Assembly (NCBI GenBank): GCA_004154925.1
Contig: QJNS01000076.1
Span: 1-64,000 of the forward strand
Reading direction: 5' to 3'
DNA length: 64,000 nt
Source: Monosporascus cannonballus
Lineage: Eukaryota > Ascomycota > Sordariomycetes > Xylariales
Below the pieces are notes generated by a model. The model was not told the origin of the DNA. It made no database searches and worked only from the letters and a program-made list of their open reading frames with translations. Below are positions 21,239 to 32,999 of this stretch, piece after piece. How positions within the stretch are numbered: position 1 is the first letter of the stretch; each line of letters begins with the position of its first letter. Made by a program: the position numbers and the translations under genes.

Positions 21239-21939
21239 ATTAGCAGCTCAGCTTATAGATATTGAAGGATTACTCCCACCGCGTTCTTGTACTCTACCGG
21301 GCCCAAGCATACAAAAATAGCCAGGTAGGTATTCGTAGCAAATGCAAAGCAACCTAATTAACTTCCTAATCATGTAACCTCTGCCTTTTTCGTAAACCTT
21401 CCCAGCCTTGATATTTAACTTGTACTCCAGTGACATAAGGAACATTTGCCCTTTCGCTCCGGGCAGGCGGACTTCCAGCTGAAGACACCGTCGATGAAAT
21501 CGCCAATTGATAATACCGGGCGTAGGATAAATAAAATAATTACCTGATTATAATGCATGAAAACAAACTCGGCAACATTTTCGAGACACATGTAAATTGC
21601 ATGTTGTCAACTAGTACTAACTAATCTTTTTCCAATGTCTATTTACAAATTAATAAACTTTACAAATTATCAGACTTAAAAGTTATAGCTTAGTGTTATA
21701 TGAGTAGACTGATATGTACTATATTGTTATGCAATGCCGGATAAAGCTATTACGAAAAGCATGCAAGTCAGCAAGCTGAAAACCCAATCAATCCCTAGTT
21801 ATGCTCGTCGAAGAGCTCCAAAATACCCCCCTAACACGCTTCGCTATGCGATCAAGAGAACAACAAACGCCAAACCATGCATAGATGCTCGTGTAAATGC
21901 CTCGTGAATATCGTCGGTCCTCGCTTTCTCCATACCCGT
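21239..21939. other. AT-richer intergenic stretch
   Basis: The part around 21520-21720 is AT-rich with no frame, transposon terminus or repeat that I can pair with another copy in the window. Confidence 0.35.
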
Positions 21940-22746
21940 CTAGTTCAAGAAGAAGTCGTCCCGCTTGGCGTTCCGCTGAATACCGCACTTCTTCAGGCAA
22001 GCGTCAATGCCCAGGGCAATGTTAGCCGGGATGTGCTCGCGGAAGCTCTCAATATCCTTGCCGTCAAGGGTCGTGACACCGCCGAGCGTAGCGGTAACAA
22101 CGTCGGGGTTAAGGCTGAAGAACGCCTGCGCAACCTGTTCAACGCCGGGGTCGGGGTCGTTGAACCCGGCAACGAAGACCGTATCCTCGCAGCCCGGGTT
22201 GAACTCTTGATGGATAGCCCCCTGAGGGAAAACGCTCATCTGGTAAAGCTCCATGGTGTTCGCAATGGGCGCGACGCCGTTTTCGATGACGAAGTTCGTA
22301 ACGAGGCGGCCCTTGACGACGACGTTAAGCTCCGTCGCGCGGTTGTGGACGTGGGCGGTGTTCATGCCACAAGGGCCGAGGAAGCCGAGGGTCATGGCAG
22401 CGCCGTTTCCGATAAGAGCTGGGAAGGTCCGGGCCGTGGCAGAAGTGGAGAAGCCGCCTCTGCCCTCAGACTCAGAGCCGGGCACCTCCCGGTCATTGAA
22501 GTCAAAGACGTAGTCGCCGGGCTGGTTGAGGAGGTTGGCACGTTCCCGCTGAGTGGGAGCAGTCAGTAGCTTGGTGATCAGCTCTTGGTTGGCGCCACGG
22601 GTGTTGACGGGGACAATAGGGGGGAGGACGGCGTCGATGGAGGGGTATTCCGAGCCCCGAGGTTGGGACGAGATCTTTGAGTTAGGCGCCGGGGCGGCGA
22701 TTGCGGCGGCCGCAAAGAGTAAGGAAGCAGTGATGGTGGAACGCAT
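21940..22746 (-). CDS. secreted germin/spherulin-like cupin
   Basis: The 268-residue protein begins with a clear signal peptide (MRSTITASLLFAAAAIAAPA, cleavage near residue 18-20). A single cupin_1 domain follows. Germin motif 1 is present as GMNTAHVHNRATELNVVVKG with His132, His134 and Glu139, and motif 2 as PQGAIHQEFN with His179 and Asn183; together these form the usual metal site. The C-terminal region is helical with two cysteines (250 and 254) in CLKKCG. Fungal relatives are spherulation-specific family 4-like or oxalate-oxidase-like secreted proteins; the substrate cannot be told from sequence. The start is the ATG at 22746, since the longer frame begins at a non-ATG codon. No intron is needed and the gene looks intact. 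Confidence 0.85.
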   Translation of the reverse strand: MRSTITASLLFAAAAIAAPAPNSKISSQPRGSEYPSIDAVLPPIVPVNTRGANQELITKLLTAPTQRERANLLNQPGDYVFDFNDREVPGSESEGRGGFSTSATARTFPALIGNGAAMTLGFLGPCGMNTAHVHNRATELNVVVKGRLVTNFVIENGVAPIANTMELYQMSVFPQGAIHQEFNPGCEDTVFVAGFNDPDPGVEQVAQAFFSLNPDVVTATLGGVTTLDGKDIESFREHIPANIALGIDACLKKCGIQRNAKRDDFFLN

Positions 22747-24493
22747 TGTGATAGATCTCGGTGCAGAGGAGTACCTGAACAAGAAAGAACGAAGAGTGCT
22801 AGAGCGGAAGCGGGATTATGGTATTGATGTTCTAGTTGGTTGTTTGTGATGCTGATGACGGGGAGATCTCGAAAACTGCTCACCGGGACACGCTGCTTTA
22901 TAGAGTAAAGGCATCAGCATCAACAGATGAGCAATGCCGGGAGATTGCCCCCATGGCGATACCGGTGAAGCAGTGTAATCTCCATCCACCGGGTCGCGAG
23001 ATGCTGATTGTTGTGTGCATCCCGCATTGCCAGTTGTTCAGCAGCGCCTCTAACGTGAGAACTTGGGATGAGGAGGAGTTAGCCAGGCTTCAGCCTCTCA
23101 GCTTAGCTACAACATAGCCTTGCTAGAGAGAGCTACTTGCTCCAGACCAGAAAGTAAAGCTTTACGAGGCTTAGCAAAGGTTCCTTAGATTTCTTGGCCC
23201 CAGCTGGAGATTCGTCCACAGCCGGTAACAGTAGTGGCTACCCCAGCCGGCGTAGGCGTATTGTTCATCTATTGGTCCCACTAGCGGGATAGGCGTCCTC
23301 GAACTGGGGCTGGTGTTCAGAGAGTGTTGTTCCTCGCATCCTTCGGTCATGTATAGTTCTGCCACGACATGTTCGCCCCACGTTGGCCCCATCGGCGCGG
23401 TATTCCGACCGTCTCTCAGGCCATTCGGACGATGCCTTTTTATATCACATTCATCCACTTATAACATATCGTATACCTATCACAACTAGACAAGACAAAA
23501 TAGAGTAATAGAGGGATTTCCACCATTTCCCCGAGCCGTTCGGGGGTTAGGCTTAATCCTAACCAAAGTTGCAACTACGTATGTAGTTTCGTGAGTTCAA
23601 ACGTAAAATATGGTGTATTTGAAGGCCCTGTTAAAGGTTTCCAAAGTCGTTTAGAGACTGTCGGATAGCCACGCCGATTAGCTAACCGCTAGCTTATCCG
23701 ATTGCTCGTCAATGGGGTCAGTAAGCGCTAAGCGCGGCGGTCATCTGCTAAAAGGGCGTCAGCGCTAGTCGCGGATATAGGGCTTGGTATGGTATCACCG
23801 ACTTTTTAATAAGGCTATCTTACTGCAATTTGTAAAGAATAATCATATGTGATTATGCAATAAATATCTTATGCATATAAACAATATTTCAGCACATTCT
23901 CCTGAATACATGATGGTTTCAAAGGTTCCTCGAGCGGAAAGAGAAATGGCATCACTTACAACAATTTACTATACCACCGCCGAGCAGGAGTGCTTTACTA
24001 TAAATGGAAGTCTATTCTTAAACTACTAAGGCGTGTGGTTGGCCCAAACCTGAATAACTAGAATCCTTCGGATAGGTCTATTATAACCAGAATGGGCTTG
24101 ACCGATTTTATTTGACCTGATTGCGATCTAGTCTAGTTGGCTTTAATCGATCTGACCTGAGCCTCAAAGCTTTGGGGAGATGGCTGAGCTGAATTAAACG
24201 TGATTACAAATAGATCTGCTAAATATAACCAGATCGAACTAGTGAGTTTTGTGCATCAGTCTTTGAAGTTTTGGGTAAGGTGGGTTAGGTCAGGCCAGTT
24301 AGGTCAGGTTGTTCATGTCGGGTTAATCAGGTCAGTAGGTCGATAATCGCCACGGCATCCGCTAGCGCGAAATCCTCCGAACCAGCGTTGCATCCCAGCG
24401 TTCACCGCTACCTTTCTCCCCCTTCGCCTCGCCAGCCAGCCGGCCAGCCAGCGAGCCATAACCCGACACCACACCGACTCGCCCAGATTCGCG
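22747..24493. other. intergenic; repetitive AGGTCAG motif near 24.3 kb
   Basis: No gene is recognised over 1.7 kb. The stretch 23480-24340 is AT-richer and carries several TTAGGTCAGG-like short repeats at about 24280-24340, perhaps a decayed repeat. It likely includes the upstream regions of the cupin gene (minus) and the DUF4604 gene (plus), which are divergent. Confidence 0.35.
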
Positions 24494-25099
24494 ATGTCGC
24501 AATCAGGCCCGAAGATAACCTCCAAGAACCTAACCTACGACACCACGCTGCCGCCGTTCCTGGCGCGACTTCGCGGCCAGCAACGGCAATACTCCGAGGA
24601 CGGGCCGGACCCGATCCTCGCGGCGCGCCGGCGGCCCCAGGGCAAGCCGTGGTCCGCGAGCGAGGAGGCCGAGGACGCGCCCGTCGTCGTCGACGAGAGG
24701 GGGAACGTGGTGCAGCTGCGGGACGGGGCGATCGTCGACGACAATGGCGATGCCGGCGTCGGACAGAACGAAGGGGGAGCCGAGGTAGAGAAGGCGGACG
24801 GTGACGCGGTGGAGAAGCGCGGGGAGGAGGAGGAGGAGCAGGCGGGGAAGAGGGACGCGGAGAAGGTGGCCGGCATCGGCGCGGGCAGGAAGAGGAAAGT
24901 CGGGCGCGTCGTTGGCGGCGCCGGTAGCGGTAGTGGCGGAGAGGATGATCGGGACGGCGACGGCGGCGACAGCAACGTGTCGAAGGAGAAGAGTGCGAGG
25001 GCGGATGACGCGGATGCGAAAGCGAAGTCGACTGCTACCGCCCCCACCAAGAAGAAGATGAAGAAGATCAAGCTCAGCTTCGGGGACGACGGAGAGTGA
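24494..25099 (+). CDS. DUF4604 family nuclear-type protein
   Basis: The 201-residue protein has the conserved N-terminal segment SKNLTYDTTLPPFLARLRGQ (about 10-29), followed by RPQGKPWSASEEAEDAPVVVDE, both characteristic of the small eukaryotic DUF4604 family (PF15377). The middle is acidic and low in complexity (EEEEEQ, DDRDGDGGD). The C-terminus is lysine-rich and ends KKKMKKIKLSFGDDGE, the usual end of this family. Function is unknown; the charged, disordered composition and basic clusters suggest a nuclear protein. Third positions are strongly GC-rich. The ATG at 24494 is the first in frame, and the length fits the family. Confidence 0.8.
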   Translation: MSQSGPKITSKNLTYDTTLPPFLARLRGQQRQYSEDGPDPILAARRRPQGKPWSASEEAEDAPVVVDERGNVVQLRDGAIVDDNGDAGVGQNEGGAEVEKADGDAVEKRGEEEEEQAGKRDAEKVAGIGAGRKRKVGRVVGGAGSGSGGEDDRDGDGGDSNVSKEKSARADDADAKAKSTATAPTKKKMKKIKLSFGDDGE

Positions 25100-26041
25100 A
25101 ACTACGCAGTACCTCGCCAACACATCATTCGCCACGGATATCCACAACGGCGCGGGGGCCGTAATGCACGCGAATACTAGCTGGCCAGCTGGACAGGATC
25201 GGTGCTAGGCATTCGCTAGTAACCTACAAATTAGGTAGCCAGCCCTAGGAGCCAGGATCAGCTGCCGCGCTGCTACGGATGGCGACCCCCCCTCACGTTT
25301 TTCCCAAGCTCTCAGGCCGCCCGTGGCTGTTGAGTCTAAACAAACCATGGACAGGGCTATCGCGTGTGCCGGCGCCCCGGCTTAGACTATCTAGACCATC
25401 ACCACTTGAAGAGGCGTTCCATCGCCCCCTACCGCCCCTATTTCTCCGTCGTCCTAAGGCAAACAGCCAGATCGTTCCAGAACACGGAAACTATTAGTGT
25501 AGCACACAATTCTTGCGGCATAGTCGTATATGTTGCTGCTGGAAGAGAGGAGTCTCCAACGTAGCTCATCGGCAAGGCTGTGGGGTCTGTTCTAGCCTAA
25601 TGCTGAATAGGTGTAATCAAGCCGATGCTTGCATTGCGGTTCTTCTCCGTGGGATATGAACCGCAGCAACGTACAAGAAATGAAGATGGCCACGGTATTC
25701 ATCCAGCAGAGTTCCAAAACCAAGAATATTAGTTAGACTATGTACGTTAATCCACTAACACCTAAAGCATATCTTCGACCTTGATCCTGAAAAGAAGAGC
25801 CCCATTAAGCCCGCACTCCACCCTAGAGGTCTATCCGCTAGGTGCTCTAACCCAGTACCAGAATGTATTTGTCCATTCGATCCTGTCGCCACGTAAATGA
25901 TGATTGATTAGTATCACGTATCCCCCGGAAACGCCTCGCCAATGCAGTCAGCTCGCCTCAGCCCCCGTTATCCTCGGAGCAGACGTCACTCCTAACCCCT
26001 GCCTCTACACCCTCTATAGGTTCCTAAAAAGACCGCGTTCT
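25100..26041. other. intergenic, no gene recognised
   Basis: This region lies between two convergent genes (DUF4604 and chs7). Only short open frames without motifs are present. Confidence 0.4.
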
Positions 26042-27174
26042 CTAGTACCGAGACATTCGGTTTGATGGCGTATATGGATAGTCATTAGAACTGGAGAGGC
26101 CGGACGGGTCATCCATGTAAGCAGTCGCGCGGCGCTCGTCCTCCGGGAGAAGTTCCTTAACCTCCCAGTTGTTCATACGAGTACCGACGGAGAATTCGAG
26201 ATCTTCCTTAGTGATGGAATCCCAGTACTGGCATGAGTTAGCAGCAAGGCCTTTGGAAACGAAAGGGGAAAGAATGGGTTGACATGTCCGTACCTTGTAT
26301 ACCATCATAACCGCGAGCAGATTGCAGGTGGTTGCAAAGAACGTGCCATCGAGGTAATGGCTTGTACTGCTGCAGATCGTGGAACTGAGGCCGTACAGAA
26401 TTACTTGACCGACGACAAAAAAGAAGACACCGAAGGCGATGTTTCCGAGTGGCCAGCGGTCCTCCAAAGTGCCCATCACGAGAAGCACCTGCATAACGAC
26501 GTAGACGAAGAGTTGGACGGCATTGAGCAGGTAGAGCACCGTGAACAGGCCAACGGTCCGTGTGGGTCCCATGCTAGCCCAATCCATGAAAGTGGCAAGC
26601 GAGATGAGGAAGGAGAGGGCAAAGGCGAGAAAGGAGCACAGCCGAAGCATCCAGACGGACAATGGCGTGCCATCCTCGTAAATCTGAAAACCAACAAAAC
26701 CGTTGATCATCAGACAGGTGATGAGGGCGGATGAGAAGCCATTTTGCACGGACACGAAGTAGGGGTATGCCGCATTTCCTGGGGCGACGACACCGGCGTC
26801 AACGAGAAGGGAGAAAAAGGTCAGTAACATATAGATGTAGAAGAAGGCGAGAACCTCCTTTCGACCTAAAAGCGGCGTGACATGTCAGCAATCCAGTCTT
26901 TCTCTCCCCTTCCCACGATAAGAGCGGACATACCGACTGCCGTGAACTTCCCCCGGATATGGAGAATCATAACGACAGTGACAAGAAGAGCGACGATGTG
27001 CATGCAACTCGACGCGCCCTGGAAGACAATGGTATTTGCCAACTCGATGTTGCGCGCAAAGCAGTCGGCCTCAATGCCAACACCCGAAGATACCGAAGTG
27101 ATGGGGCCGATGGAGGCACAGAGCGGCAGAGGCGCCGTGCGGCAGATGGCCGTGAAGTCGCCAAAGCCGGGCAT
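26042..27174 (-). CDS. chs7: chitin synthase export chaperone Chs7
   Basis: Chs7 is an ER membrane chaperone needed for export of class IV-type chitin synthase (Chs3 in yeast). Three exons: 27174-26934, 26865-26294 and 26227-26042. Intron 1 (68 bp) has GTATGT..TTTTAG; intron 2 (66 bp) has GTACGG, branch CTAAC and CAG. Intron 2 is a multiple of three without stops, so it reads through if missed. The product is 332 residues. It starts MPGFGDFTAICRTAPLPLCA, the conserved family start. Hydrophobic segments (about seven) include HIVALLVTVVMILHI, FFYIYMLLTFFSLLVDAG, and the block NGFVGFQIYEDGTPLSVWML. It ends with the conserved cytosolic tail YWDSITKEDLEFSVGTRMNN. Both splices keep frame and rejoin conserved blocks. 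The gene appears intact. Confidence 0.93.
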
Positions 27175-30100
27175 CGTGTCTCGGAATGCCCGCGGGCTCC
27201 AAACGGATCGTTATATGCGGTCTGACGATGGTAGCGACAGGAGGTGGGAGTCGAGACCGAAGGGAGCGAACCCCGCGGGTAGAGGGGTAGATATCGATGG
27301 ACGCCTCGACGGTCGCAGAATCGCAGAATGAGCCCAGCGGGGGTCGGTTTGCTATGATAAGGTATACTAGATGCGCGGTTGTTGGTGTAGGGGGTTGATG
27401 AATTGAGTCGATTGGAAGGCTTTCGACGATGACGGGGCTGATAAGAAACGAGAGTATTATGCTATTATTGATTCGAGCGAGTGGAATGACCACGAACCCT
27501 TTGCCCGCAAGAGGGGGGATACGGATGGCCTCGTGGCTTTTAGTGAAGGGGGATGGCGAACTGCGGCGGCAGGTTGGGAAGATCGGTGGTGGCAGGATCT
27601 CGGTGTGAATCCCCCGGTTGGCCAGGAGAAAAAGGAATCATTTAGACTAAGCGCTGCCCTCGCAGGTGGTCGGTGCTTCAGGTCACACTCGTCTCCACTT
27701 GCATGCTTGCTGTAGAGGAGCAATTTTATTGGCCAGAACACCGAGAAGGGGGATACGCGGGCCCCATTATGCATATCAACATACTTTGCATATGCCGGTT
27801 CGGTTTGCCCCCAGGAGTATACATAACTCGGTATTGCCATGGCTCTAGTATAACTTTCTAGGATTATTGCTAGTTAGCGCTATATAAGCCCCGATTTTCT
27901 TTGTCGGTAAGGTGCGATTAGCTTATGGCTGCCGGGTATATTTGCCGTACAGTTTATTAAGAAGTAATGCATAGGTAGGCTTGGTATCTGCCCCGTAGCT
28001 TCTGGTTCGAGCGCGGATAGCCAGCGGCTGAGGATTCGTAGGATTTCTGTCATCTAATGACGTCTACCTACCTAGGTACTGAGTATCGAACGTCAGCACC
28101 GTAGTGTCCTATGTATCTTGTCTAATGATTCTGGTAGGTCGCGACCTGTACGCCGCTAACTGCAATAAACCTGAGAGTTGTACCTAGGTACTTACTTGTT
28201 TAGAATCTTGTGCCGTGGAAACGTGCTGGGGCTACCGGTATTTCCAACTTATCATTATTACTCTGCTTCCTCTTGAATTCAATGTTCTTCTTCCAGATGG
28301 CCCTGCAGATACAGAGATAGATTGCATTAGACGCTTTGCTACCTTTGCACGTCTCCTTTTATCCTGTTGCCCCCTTTTAAGTCCAGGGGATGACAGTCTC
28401 CCAAGCCATGAATACTAGAGTAGCTACCTTTAGCTAGATGACAAGTACATCTAGAGATTGTCGTTAGCCAGTGCATGCAGCGCATTCTATATGCAGCTAC
28501 TCGCGTGTATCGAGCTCGCGTGCTCGACGCCATCGCGGGCGTATCGGGGGCTCCGTAGACCAGCCTAGAGAGTCATGTAACACTTGAATTCTCATTCAGT
28601 CATATTCCTTCGACATCTATTGGTGCGGCACTTACTATAGGTCGAGCGATCCCAATTACCTTCATCCATTCTAATTTATCCTGTATCACCTGCGCAATAT
28701 CCGTCACGTGTGCGTCCAAGAGCGACTGACTCTCTTCCCTGGTTCATCGTTACGAGCATCATTAGGCCTCCTAGGATAAGACATCTCCTAACATGTGAAT
28801 ATTATCCTACCGAGCTCGATGCCAGCGGCGGGATGATTGAGGATGAAGGTAGCGCGCCTTTAACGGAGCTTATAGGTGGGTGATTCACACACTCGTTCTC
28901 CAAACTTGTGTTTCATGGTCTTGAATCTCTTGCCTTTGACATGTCTCTGAGTCCAGTCTGGCGCAAGTTGCTCCACTAATTCAGGAAACCGACTTAGGCG
29001 GTTATTTACAAGAGATTGAAGAGCCTGGTTGATGCGCGTAGAACCGATCCCGATGCCGTCGGCCTAGTTTATCTCACTCATTGCTTCCAAAGTAATACAA
29101 TAGCCGTTGTGGAGCTAAGCTTTGGGTGGGCGGGACTGTCGTTCGTACCCTGGTACACATCCATATATCAACTTATATAATTAGGGGCAACGCCTTTCCG
29201 CAGTAACCTACGGCGCTGAACACTGCCTTTGAATTTGTGTTAAGGAATCTCAGACATTGACAATGTCTGGTTTTCTAGCCCCGTGCTTACCCACCAAATA
29301 GATAATACAGATGGCCGTGGATGCAGTGAATCCAAGCCCCCAACACTCGTCTACACTGAGTTAAGTCAGAGCTTGCCCCTGCATGGTCCGGCCAATTTCT
29401 CAAGACCACACTTCATGTACACGTTGTAAACAGTAACGCGCCAGGATTTGCATCACGGAGCCTCCCGAGGTTAACTACTTGCTTGACAAGGAGTCGGACG
29501 ATGCCCAGCGAGGGCTCACCCAGCCCGAATACCTCTTTCCCGCCAGTACTAGGCAGTGCGCAAAACTGATGTTTCACCCAAGCACTCTCAAGTGCGACTG
29601 GCGACTAGTGTTGTTGCATAAGTGCAACCGTGTTGCGGATGGTACTTGTTCTTGTGGCCTGGAACGAGCAACTTTCGCGGCAACTCCGCTCATAAATGGG
29701 GACGGGACGGTCGTGCAATAGTGATAGGCTGTACCCCTATCATCCTAGGTAACGATTCGAAAATGAGGTTTAATCAAAGCCAATAGAATCATGGCTGGTT
29801 ACACTGGAACCCCAAGCATTCATGCAGCCGGAAGCAGGATACGCGAGGCGTGTTTGCCCAGGCATTGTTGAAGCACCAGATCAGGCTCGTAGCTCGTTCT
29901 CAAACAGCCGGCGCGAAGGGAATTCAGGTGACCGGGGTTTCCATTCAAACTGTCCTGTGAGGATATCCTGTGAGCATAAATAGTACGGATCAACCAGCAA
30001 ATTATGTTTTGGGGGGTGTGAGTGTGGATGAGTACACGCTATATATTACTGCTGTTTGTGGTCAGCCTGCGGCTCACACAAGCCCCATCTTGGGATTGGT

Positions 30101-30529
30101 TGCTTTTCACCTACCCAGAATGCATATGCGTTTATTCACCCGCTATGGTTGAACCGATATTCAACCAATATGGCGAGGTACGTAAGCGATATGCTTAAAT
30201 GGCAGGACAAGCAAACATTCCGGTGCTTCTCAATGTAACACATTCCGCAGGCAAGCAGAAGTGAGATGTACACCACACCCCAGCGACTGTGATAATATAA
30301 GAATTCCATGGTCGACCTTGCTGGTACGAAATGATTTGGTGACTCCGACCATTCCAAGCCAGTTCTAGAGTTTATTTTATTTTTTATTTTTATTTTTCCC
30401 AGAGCGTGTGATATAGTCCTCTGCCCCTCGTTCTCACTCGCCAACGTAACAACCACATTGTCAGAACATAAAACTGTTCAAGTGGTAATGAGGTTAAACA
30501 TATCCAGCAACTAGGTGGATTTCGATAAC
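27175..30529. other. 3.4 kb gene-poor stretch
   Basis: No intact gene is recognised. An 80-codon plus-strand frame at 29479-29721 lacks any motif. Repeated CTACCTAGGTACT-type words occur near 28060-28200. A short (ATTTT)n-like tract is at about 30370-30400. The proximal part is the presumed chs7 promoter. Confidence 0.35.
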
Positions 30530-31916
30530 ATGTCGGAACCTAAAAACATCACGGACACATATACGGTCACCGTACTTCCCTACACATGGACGGAGAAAGT
30601 CCGAGTAACCGTCGCTGCCATGGTATGGAACAGCACTCTGACTACTCACCAATCGGATCTTTGGATTGGAACTATCGCTCCATATTTTAACCCAGGTATC
30701 AACCCAGCAATATACATCCCAGGATTTGAGAGCTTCTCAACTACCCACTTGCTACCGGACAACTCTCAATCCTCTTCCGCGACAACGCGACCTACGGCAA
30801 CAAGCAGTGCCAGCAGTGCCACGAGCCCCATCACCAGTGAATATCAATCATCTAGGTCGACATCAGCCGCAAATAACCCGCGGAGGCAAGATGGCTTGGC
30901 CACCGGAGCAGCTGTCGGAATCGGCATAGGCTGTACTGCCTTGGGGTTCATTATGGGAGCTCTTGTTGTGTTCTGGCTATTCCGAAGGCGAAAAGCGCAG
31001 AATCCACGACCTGAGTACCTTCAGATGCAATATCACTCAGGGGACAAGGGCTTGCCAGCTGCTTCAGTTTCCGATGCATTGCAACTGGACCAGTTCCTCT
31101 TGGATGCGAAGCCGGACAGTGATATAGCGTCAGAGTTACGATCCTTGGGACACCTAATACAGCGACATGTCGAGAACAACTATCACCTCCAACCTGTCCG
31201 ATGCAGTCCGGACGCGCTCGTTCGGTCATTGGTTAACCTCGGGTTAAGTCAATTAGGAGGATCCTTGGCCGTTGACGACCTTGGTTCACTGGCACTGGAA
31301 CCAAAATCAAGATGGGCAACTTTGCGGCACATAATCTCCAGAGTGACCTTCGCCAGTACAACACTAAACGGCTCATCTCCCGTTTCTCTCCTTCCCCCTT
31401 TTGTGGGGGCATTTGTGCAAAATTTGCCACCGGTTGAAAGCCATACAGGAAGCTCGGAAGGTAAGCGGAGAAGTACAAACCGACTTAGCTGGCTGTTTTA
31501 CTGAGACACGTACAGCCGTCAACGCTGCGTTGACTCGATGGCGGCAGCTCTCTGCCTTTCTGCTCCATCCAAACCGTAGTGCGCGGACACCACTCGAACC
31601 CTCAGAGGAGGTGAGCACGCAACAGGCTCAACAATTGGCCGTAGCTCTTAATCACTTCCTGGAAGCATTCGTTTCCGGTGACCGCGAAATGAGATATGAG
31701 CAGGAAAACCACCTGCGCGAAGTTATCGTGCAGTGCGCAACATTTGGATACCTTCTTTTCTCTCAGCCTTCGGAATTCCGTTTCAGCTATGGCGGCAAAG
31801 ATAACTCCAGGGGTATTGTCACTTGCCCTGGATTGGAGAAGGTCAGCGACCAAGAAGGTCGTAGATGTGCCTCACCACGGATGCTAGTCCCGCCAGCTGT
31901 TGAGGGCAGGTACTAA
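30530..31916 (+). CDS. single-pass membrane protein with conserved fungal cytosolic domain
   Basis: Exons 30530-31460 and 31516-31916 join over a 55 bp intron (donor GTAAGC, acceptor TACAG), giving about 443 residues. The first 80 residues are probably extracellular, then comes a Ser/Thr-rich stem (80-118), one membrane helix (about 125-151, GIGIGCTALGFIMGALVVFW) and a basic stop-transfer RRRK. The cytosolic part contains LDQFLLDAKPDSDIASELRS, WRQLSAFLLHP and YLLFSQPSEFRF. I recognise it as a hypothetical family common in Sordariomycetes, function unknown, sensor-like in layout. No signal peptide is visible from this ATG and a CTAG acceptor-like site lies at 30511-30514, so a 5' exon may be missing. 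The stop codon TAA is built from the TA target site and the first base of the adjoining transposon. Confidence 0.68.
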
Positions 31917-31952
31917 GATGACCCCCCCATCCGCGCTCCACCCCATCAACGC
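31916..31952 (+). repeat. left terminal inverted repeat of the pogo-type element
   Basis: 37 bp identical to the reverse complement of 40642-40678. Similarity continues weakly for a few more bases (CCACCC). GC-rich and unmutated compared with the interior. Confidence 0.95.
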
Positions 31953-32058
31953 GCCACCCCACAACCGCGTTGCGCGTCGATCCACTTATTGATTTCTTTC
32001 CATATAAAAAGCTTCTTAATAACGCTTTAAAAAATTGAAAAAATTATCTTCTTCTTTA

Positions 32059-32528
32059 GCAGAATCTGCGCTTTCGAACGATATGCAGCCCTTAGTTCAA
32101 TTCCGTGCGGCGTAGGCGATTAACGAGGTAATATGTAGGAGGTCCTTGCGTTCAGCCTTTAAGGGTTATTAGGTTGACAGAAGATATATCTTACGCCGTA
32201 TCCAAGGTGTACGGACGAAAGAAAAGTTCGATAAAAGTCGTTAGAAGTTATTACGAATCCAGGAGGAAGCTTTAGCCCGTTAGGTTATTGTATAAGGTTA
32301 ATTGGGATATGCGTTATCCTATTTGCGATTCCGCTTATACGCATAACGCCTCTTAATTAATAACGGTAACTTTGAACGCTTAGAAAAAGGTTGGGTAACC
32401 CGATTTTTGCGTCGTTATCCTGGAATTAGGATTATTAAGGGTAAATTTATTAACTATAGGCGTTTAAATAGCGTTTTCCCGGCCTTTATTAACGTTTTAT
32501 TTGGATGTTTTTCCTTGTTAAAGGTTAA
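32059..32528 (+). pseudogene. pogo/Fot transposase, N-terminal remnant
   Basis: The plus frame gives the DNA-binding half of a CENP-B-like transposase with several stops. Recognisable parts are a helix-turn-helix region near 32180-32250 and a second one reading NGNFERLEKGWVTRFLRRYPGI near 32360-32430. The last two blocks match the family's usual 'GDFEPLG.NWVTRFL.RHPE' pattern as I remember it. The gypsy insertion follows directly. Confidence 0.7.
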
Positions 32529-32533
32529 AGTTA

Positions 32534-32959
32534 TGTTATGACCTAACGGTCTTGGCTTCTGAAAACGGTCGGAATCCTGAAAAACCAGGCCCCGACCCAG
32601 CCAAGAAGTCACGTGACTGGCTCAAAGGGCTTAAGGGCCCTGATTGGTCAAAAGGGCTTGAGCCGGATGAGCACCAAAGGGGGCTTAAGGGAGCTTAAGG
32701 GGATTTAACCGGAGAAATGTCGTTAAGTCGTGGTAAGTATTTTAAGCCAGAACAAGAATATATATGTTTGTTATTCCATAATTTAGATAGCTTCAGCTTA
32801 TAATATTTATTAATATTAATTATTTGTAATAAAGTATTTCCGATATTAAGAGATATAATATATTACTGTATTTATTACTTAGATTCCTATAATATTTTTA
32901 TTAACATAAATCCGTTAACTTAAGGTTTATTAATTAGTTAAACCTTATAGGCCGTTATA
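32534..32959 (+). repeat. 5' LTR of gypsy element 1
   Basis: 426 bp, equal in length to the 3' LTR. Contains GC-rich runs of the form CTTAAGGG..CTTAAGG that survive decay. It differs from the 3' LTR mainly by C/T and G/A transitions. Confidence 0.92.
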
Positions 32960-32999
32960 CGTTACAAATTTTTATTTAATAATACCGTCAAACTTTAAG

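Noticed and set aside
24530..25147. 205-codon minus-strand frame opposite the DUF4604 gene
   Set aside because: Leu/Val/Arg-rich antisense shadow of a GC-rich gene.
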